Assembly: GCF_018070075.1 (NCBI RefSeq)
Contig: NZ_JAGPXE010000002.1
Location: 186,001-250,000, forward strand
Origin: Saccharopolyspora endophytica
GTDB lineage: Bacteria; Actinomycetota; Actinomycetes; Mycobacteriales; Pseudonocardiaceae
Length of the DNA stretch: 64,000 bases
Reading direction: 5' to 3'
Part shown: piece after piece, positions 60,470 through 64,000 of the stretch
Layout of the letters: each line of letters starts with the position of its first letter
Numbering within the stretch: position 1 is the stretch's first letter
Notes under the pieces: generated by a model
Seen by the model: the letters and a program-made list of their open reading frames with translations, nothing else
Database searches by the model: none
What the model was told of the DNA's origin: nothing
Made by a program: the position numbers and the translations under genes

Positions 60470-61885
60470 ATGCCACCGACCGAGTCAAGACCCGCCCCCA
60501 CCTGGAACCCGATCATCTACGTCATCGCCGCCATCTCCGCACTGGGCGGCCTGCTGTTCGGCTACGACACCGGCATCATCTCCAGCGCGCTGCTGCTGAT
60601 CAGCGATGAGTTCGCGCTCAGCGCCCAGATGAAGGAACTCGTCACCAGCATGATCCTCGTCGGCGCCATCGTCGGCGCGCTGCTGGCCGGTGGCCTGGCC
60701 GACCGGATCGGCCGTCGCCGGGTGCTGTTCGCCGTGGCGGCCGTGTTCGCCCTCGGCGCGGTCGCGGCCGCCTTCGCACCGGACGTCCCGTCGCTGATCC
60801 TCGCGCGCTTCGTGCTCGGCCTGTCGGTCGGCGGCGCGTCGGGAATGGTGCCCGTCTACATCGCCGAGCTGGCACCGGCCCGGATCCGCGGCGGGCTGAT
60901 GGTCTTCTTCCAGCTGATGGTCGCCGTCGGCCAGCTCATCTCCTACCTGGTCGGATACGGGCTGGCCGACCACGGTGGCTGGCGCTGGATGTTCGCCTTG
61001 GCCGCCCTGCCCGCCGTCGTGCTCTACCTCGGGATGCTCTTCCTGCCGGAAAGCCCGCGCTGGCTGATCAAGCACGGGCGGCTCGATGACGCGCGCGGGG
61101 TGCTCCGGCGCGTGCGCGGTCGGCAGGCCGACATCGAGGCCGAGCTCGCCGAGATCCAGGAGGTCGAAAGCCGGGAGGGCGGTGGCGGCTGGCGGGAGCT
61201 GCGGCGCCCTTGGGTCCGCCCGGCGTTGCTCGTCGGTCTGGGCATCGCGATGTTCTCGCAGCTCACCGGGATCAACGCGATGGTGTACTACGCGCCGACG
61301 ATGCTGTCCGAAGCCGGCTTCGGCGATTCGTCGGCCATGCTGACCGGCGTCGGCGTGGGCATCGCCCTGGTCGTCTCGGCCGGTCTGGGGACACTGCTGG
61401 TCGACCGGGTCGGCCGCCGGAAGATCCTGCTGTGGCTGCTGCCCGGCTCGGCGGCGAGCATGGCGGTGCTGGCCCTCGCGTTCGTGCCTGCGCAGCTGTC
61501 CACTTCGGCGCAGTGGTTGGTCGTGGTGGGGCTCATCGCCTACATCGCCTTCAACGGCGGGAGCATCCAGGTCGTCGTCTGGCTCATCGGACCCGAGGTG
61601 TTCCCGCTGAGCGTGCGCGGGCTGGCGATGAGCCTGGCCTCGGTGGCGGTGTGGGCGTTCGACCTGCTCATCGCGCTGACCGCGTTGAGCACGATCGAGG
61701 CGATCGGTCGAACCGGACTGTTCGCCACCTACGCCGTCATGAACGTCGTGTGCTGGGTGTTCGTCTACCGCTTGGTGCCGGAGACCAAGGGCCGCGGCTT
61801 GGAGGAGATCGAACGAGCCCTGCAGAGCCCCGGACGCTTCCGCGACAACCTCGAATCCCTCGGGACGGCGTCGGTCACCCGATGA
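60470..61885 (+). CDS. Sugar porter family MFS transporter
   Basis: Proton-linked sugar transporter of 471 residues with twelve expected membrane segments. Hallmarks are present: GGLLFGYDTGIIS, GGLADRIGRRR, the PESPRWL motif, QLTGINAMVYYAP, DRVGRRK and PETKGRGLEEIE. Relatives carry glucose, xylose, arabinose, inositol or polyols. It is last in the SDR-aldehyde dehydrogenase operon and probably imports its substrate. Its 3' end overlaps the convergent flavin enzyme gene by 11 bp. Confidence 0.93.
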   Translation: MPPTESRPAPTWNPIIYVIAAISALGGLLFGYDTGIISSALLLISDEFALSAQMKELVTSMILVGAIVGALLAGGLADRIGRRRVLFAVAAVFALGAVAAAFAPDVPSLILARFVLGLSVGGASGMVPVYIAELAPARIRGGLMVFFQLMVAVGQLISYLVGYGLADHGGWRWMFALAALPAVVLYLGMLFLPESPRWLIKHGRLDDARGVLRRVRGRQADIEAELAEIQEVESREGGGGWRELRRPWVRPALLVGLGIAMFSQLTGINAMVYYAPTMLSEAGFGDSSAMLTGVGVGIALVVSAGLGTLLVDRVGRRKILLWLLPGSAASMAVLALAFVPAQLSTSAQWLVVVGLIAYIAFNGGSIQVVVWLIGPEVFPLSVRGLAMSLASVAVWAFDLLIALTALSTIEAIGRTGLFATYAVMNVVCWVFVYRLVPETKGRGLEEIERALQSPGRFRDNLESLGTASVTR

Positions 61886-62843
61886 GGGGCGCGAGGAGGC
61901 GGTAGGAGCGGAGGCGGTCGTCGGGGTCGTGGGCCGTGGTGGTGACCAGCAGTTCGTCGGCGGCCGTCTGGGCGACCAGGTCCTTCACGGCGACCGCGAC
62001 CTCGTCGGGCGTGCCGTAGGTGTGGCCCTGCATCGCGCGGGTGAAGTGGGTGCGCTCCCGGTCGGTCATGTCGCGGGCGAGGATCCGGTCCGGGTCGTCC
62101 AGGGGTGGGAACTCGCCCCTGGTGCGCGACCAGACGCCGGCCCATGCCTCGGGGACGAGCAGGCGGCGGGCGGCTTCGGTGGTGTCGGCGACCGCGATGG
62201 AGCGGGCGACGACCACGTAGGGCTCAGCCGTGCGGCGGGAGGGGCGGAAGTTCTGCCGGTACTCGTCGATCGTGCGCAGCATCTTCTGCTCGCCGAGCGG
62301 GGAGGCGATGACCAGCGGCAGGCCGAGCTCGGCGGCGCTGGAGGCGTTGCGGGTGGCCAGCACGAACACCGGCAGGTCGAGTCCTTCGGCGGGCACCGCG
62401 TGCACGCCGGCGACTCCTCCGTCGAGGTAGGCCAGCAGCTCGGTGAGCTGCTCGGTGAAGCGGTTCGCGTCCTCGGCGCCGAGCGCTTTGCGGATACCGC
62501 CGGTGAACCCCAGCGACCGCCCCAGCCCGACGTCGATGCGGTCGCCGAACAGCGACCCCAGCACGCCGAACTGCTCGGCGACCACCAGCGGCTGGTGGTT
62601 GGGCAGCATGACGCCGCCGGTTCCCACCCTGATCCGGCTGGTGGCGGCGGCGACCGCCGAGGCCAGCACGGTCGGGGCGGCTCCGGCGACGCCGGGCACG
62701 CCGTGGTGCTCGGCGACCCAGATCCGGTGGTAGCCGAGCCGCTCGACCTCCTGCGCGAAGCGCACGGTCTCCAGCAGCGCCTCCTGGGCGCTACCGCCGA
62801 CCGGGACGTGCGAGCGGTCCAGCACTGACAGACGAGGACTCAC
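61875..62843 (-). CDS. LLM-class flavin-dependent oxidoreductase
   Basis: Bacterial-luciferase-like TIM-barrel protein of 322 residues of the MsnO8-type group: LSVLDRSHVPVGGSAQEAL, RIWVAEHHGVPGVAGAAPTVLASAVA, RIRVGTGGVMLPNHQPLVVAEQFG, RIDVGLGRSLGF. It uses FMN or F420 on an unknown substrate. GTG 62843 start. No operon partner. Confidence 0.9.
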   Translation of the reverse strand: MSPRLSVLDRSHVPVGGSAQEALLETVRFAQEVERLGYHRIWVAEHHGVPGVAGAAPTVLASAVAAATSRIRVGTGGVMLPNHQPLVVAEQFGVLGSLFGDRIDVGLGRSLGFTGGIRKALGAEDANRFTEQLTELLAYLDGGVAGVHAVPAEGLDLPVFVLATRNASSAAELGLPLVIASPLGEQKMLRTIDEYRQNFRPSRRTAEPYVVVARSIAVADTTEAARRLLVPEAWAGVWSRTRGEFPPLDDPDRILARDMTDRERTHFTRAMQGHTYGTPDEVAVAVKDLVAQTAADELLVTTTAHDPDDRLRSYRLLAPLIG

Positions 62844-62895
62844 CCCGGGTACAACGCCTTCCGGGCGCAGAGATTCCGGAAGGCGCGTGTGACCC

Positions 62896-63078
62896 TCAGC
62901 GGGCCTTCGGCAGCAGGATCCACAGCAGGATGTAGAGGATGAACTGCGGGCCTGGCAGAACGCAGGAGATCACGAAGGCCAGCCGCACCAGGAACACGGG
63001 CAGGCCGAACCGGTGGGCGAGGCCCGCGCACACGCCGGCGATCATCTTTCCGTTGCGAGGACGCTCCAATGCCGTCAT
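62896..63078 (-). CDS. PspC-domain small membrane protein
   Basis: PspC-family protein of 60 residues: RPRNGKMIAGVCAGLAHRFG followed by a hydrophobic hairpin (VFLVRLAFVISCVLPGPQFILYILLWILLP). It is probably in the cell membrane with a role in envelope stress. The start is ATG 63078, with CAGGCT (63090-63085, minus strand) predicting a leaderless mRNA. Confidence 0.9.
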   Translation of the reverse strand: MTALERPRNGKMIAGVCAGLAHRFGLPVFLVRLAFVISCVLPGPQFILYILLWILLPKAR

Positions 63079-63084
63079 GGTTCC

Positions 63085-63090
63085 AGCCTG
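63085..63090 (-). promoter_or_regulatory. -10 element of the pspC-type gene (leaderless)
   Basis: Minus-strand CAGGCT, then 6 nt, then the ATG at 63078; transcription predicted to begin at the start codon. Confidence 0.4.
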
Positions 63091-63157
63091 CCCGTGCGCG
63101 GACGATCTCGCCAACGCGAATCTCGCGCGCGGAGTCCACTGGTGGCACGTTGAGGTT

Positions 63158-63970
63158 GTGGACCTGCGACAAGTGGCTCGCGAACTGCGCACCGGCGACC
63201 CGGTGGAATTCGTCACCGCCCGGGACGCCGCGGCCGCGCGCGCCCGCGAGTCCGGCGACGCCCAGCTGGCCGACCGGATCAAGAAGCTGCGCAAACCCAC
63301 CACGGCGGCCTGGGCGGTGAACCTGCTGGCCGACCGCGAACCGGGCGAGCTGCGCGCCCTGCACGACCTCGGCGAGAGGCTGCGCAACGCCCAGCGCGAA
63401 CTGCGCGGCGACGAGCTCCGCGACCTGGCCGCCGAACGCACCCGCTTGCTCGACCGCCTCACCAGCCGCGCGGTCGAGCTGGCCGCCGAACGCGGGCACG
63501 AGCTCGCCCCAGCCGGACGCGAGCAGGTCTCGCACACCCTCACGGCCGCGCTCTCCGACCCCGAGGCCGCGGCCGAAGTCCAGGAGGCGACGCTGACCAA
63601 GCCCCTGGAGTACAGCGGCTTCGGCCTCGACGACCTCGCCGCAGCAGCCATCCGCAGGCAGTCCACTGCCCGGAAACCCCGAGCGAAGCGTCCCGCGAAG
63701 AGCGAGGACACCGGCGAGGCGAAGTTGGTGGAGCTGCGGCACCGGCTGCGGGACACCGAAGAACACCTCGACGCCGCGAACGAAACCCTCCAGCGCGCCG
63801 AAGCCGCGTGCGAGGAGGCCCAGGAGCGCTGCGAACGCCTCCGCGAGGAGCTCGCCGACGCCGATGCGGAGCTGCGCGACCGGCGCCGCGACCTCAAAGC
63901 AGCGCGCCAGGACCACGAGCGAGCGGTGAAGGCCAAGGACTCCGCCTCGAAAGCCCTGGACGATCGGTGA
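63158..63970 (+). CDS. Coiled-coil protein of unknown function
   Basis: Unrecognised soluble protein of 270 residues, rich in Arg, Glu, Asp and Ala. Residues 1-95 are helical with the stretch IKKLRKPTTAAWAVNLLAD, known to me from actinobacterial hypothetical proteins; a basic linker (ARKPRAKRPAKSED, near 170) leads to a coiled coil of about 85 residues (LRDTEEHLDAANETLQRAE, LREELADADAELRDRRRDL). GTG 63158 is preferred: CACGTT at 63146-63151 would start transcription there. Divergent from the PspC gene. Function unknown. Confidence 0.75.
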   Translation: MDLRQVARELRTGDPVEFVTARDAAAARARESGDAQLADRIKKLRKPTTAAWAVNLLADREPGELRALHDLGERLRNAQRELRGDELRDLAAERTRLLDRLTSRAVELAAERGHELAPAGREQVSHTLTAALSDPEAAAEVQEATLTKPLEYSGFGLDDLAAAAIRRQSTARKPRAKRPAKSEDTGEAKLVELRHRLRDTEEHLDAANETLQRAEAACEEAQERCERLREELADADAELRDRRRDLKAARQDHERAVKAKDSASKALDDR

Positions 63971-64000
63971 CGGGCTGAAACGTCCGAGCTCGGGTCCCTT

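Overview
The window is high-GC DNA from an actinomycete, most likely of the Pseudonocardiaceae/Saccharopolyspora type. Evidence: a mycothiol-dependent formaldehyde dehydrogenase, the coproporphyrin-dependent haem enzymes (hemE, hemY/cgoX, hemQ/chdC), actinobacterial families (DUF3000, stand-alone RibD_C, Asp23/DUF6286/AmaP operon, DUF574 methyltransferase, PspC), many GTG/TTG starts, and many genes whose start codon lies at the predicted transcription start (leaderless). I see no tRNA, rRNA, CRISPR array, insertion sequence or prophage; it reads as ordinary chromosome.

Layout. 1-3 kb: fadB-fadA beta-oxidation pair (minus strand) with a two-site palindromic operator. 3-10 kb: RNase D, a LuxR-type response regulator, DUF3000, then hemE-hemY-hemQ, and msrB across a strong terminator. 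10-14.5 kb: two small membrane proteins, an unlisted 30-residue cysteine-rich peptide gene (11622-11714), a secreted alpha/beta-hydrolase-like lipoprotein without a visible nucleophile serine, and an EamA exporter. 14.5-20.4 kb: an Asp23/Gls24 envelope operon ending in an ATP-dependent DNA ligase and a ketopantoate-reductase-like gene, headed by RibD_C. 20.4-24.5 kb: zapE, rocD, a Ser/Thr kinase. 24.7-30.7 kb: a ribose-type sugar ABC transporter, a beta-lactamase-like lipoprotein and ltrA. 31-36.3 kb: hydroxyacyl-CoA dehydrogenase and a GntR / CoA-transferase / glutaryl-CoA-dehydrogenase-like / MFS cluster that fits glutarate use. 36.3-42.4 kb: DUF574 methyltransferase with an apparent internal deletion, mscR plus MBL hydrolase, a two-component system, a Gfo/Idh oxidoreductase. 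42.6-51.5 kb: phosphoketolase-acetate kinase, ehuBCDA ectoine transporter, KimA-like K+ permease. 51.5-61.9 kb: two sugar-acid/polyol catabolic modules arranged as mirror images, each with its own LacI regulator and paired operator sites; the two regulators meet tail to tail. 61.9-64 kb: an LLM flavin enzyme, PspC, and a coiled-coil protein.

The most unusual items are the cysteine-rich peptide with a duplicated CxCCxxC motif, a roughly 70-bp dispersed hairpin repeat found twice 39 kb apart and both times just after a stop codon, a phased 24-bp repeat with one inverted unit after ehuA, and the paired operators of the LacI modules. Every computational claim here was made by reading the sequence; no database search was run.
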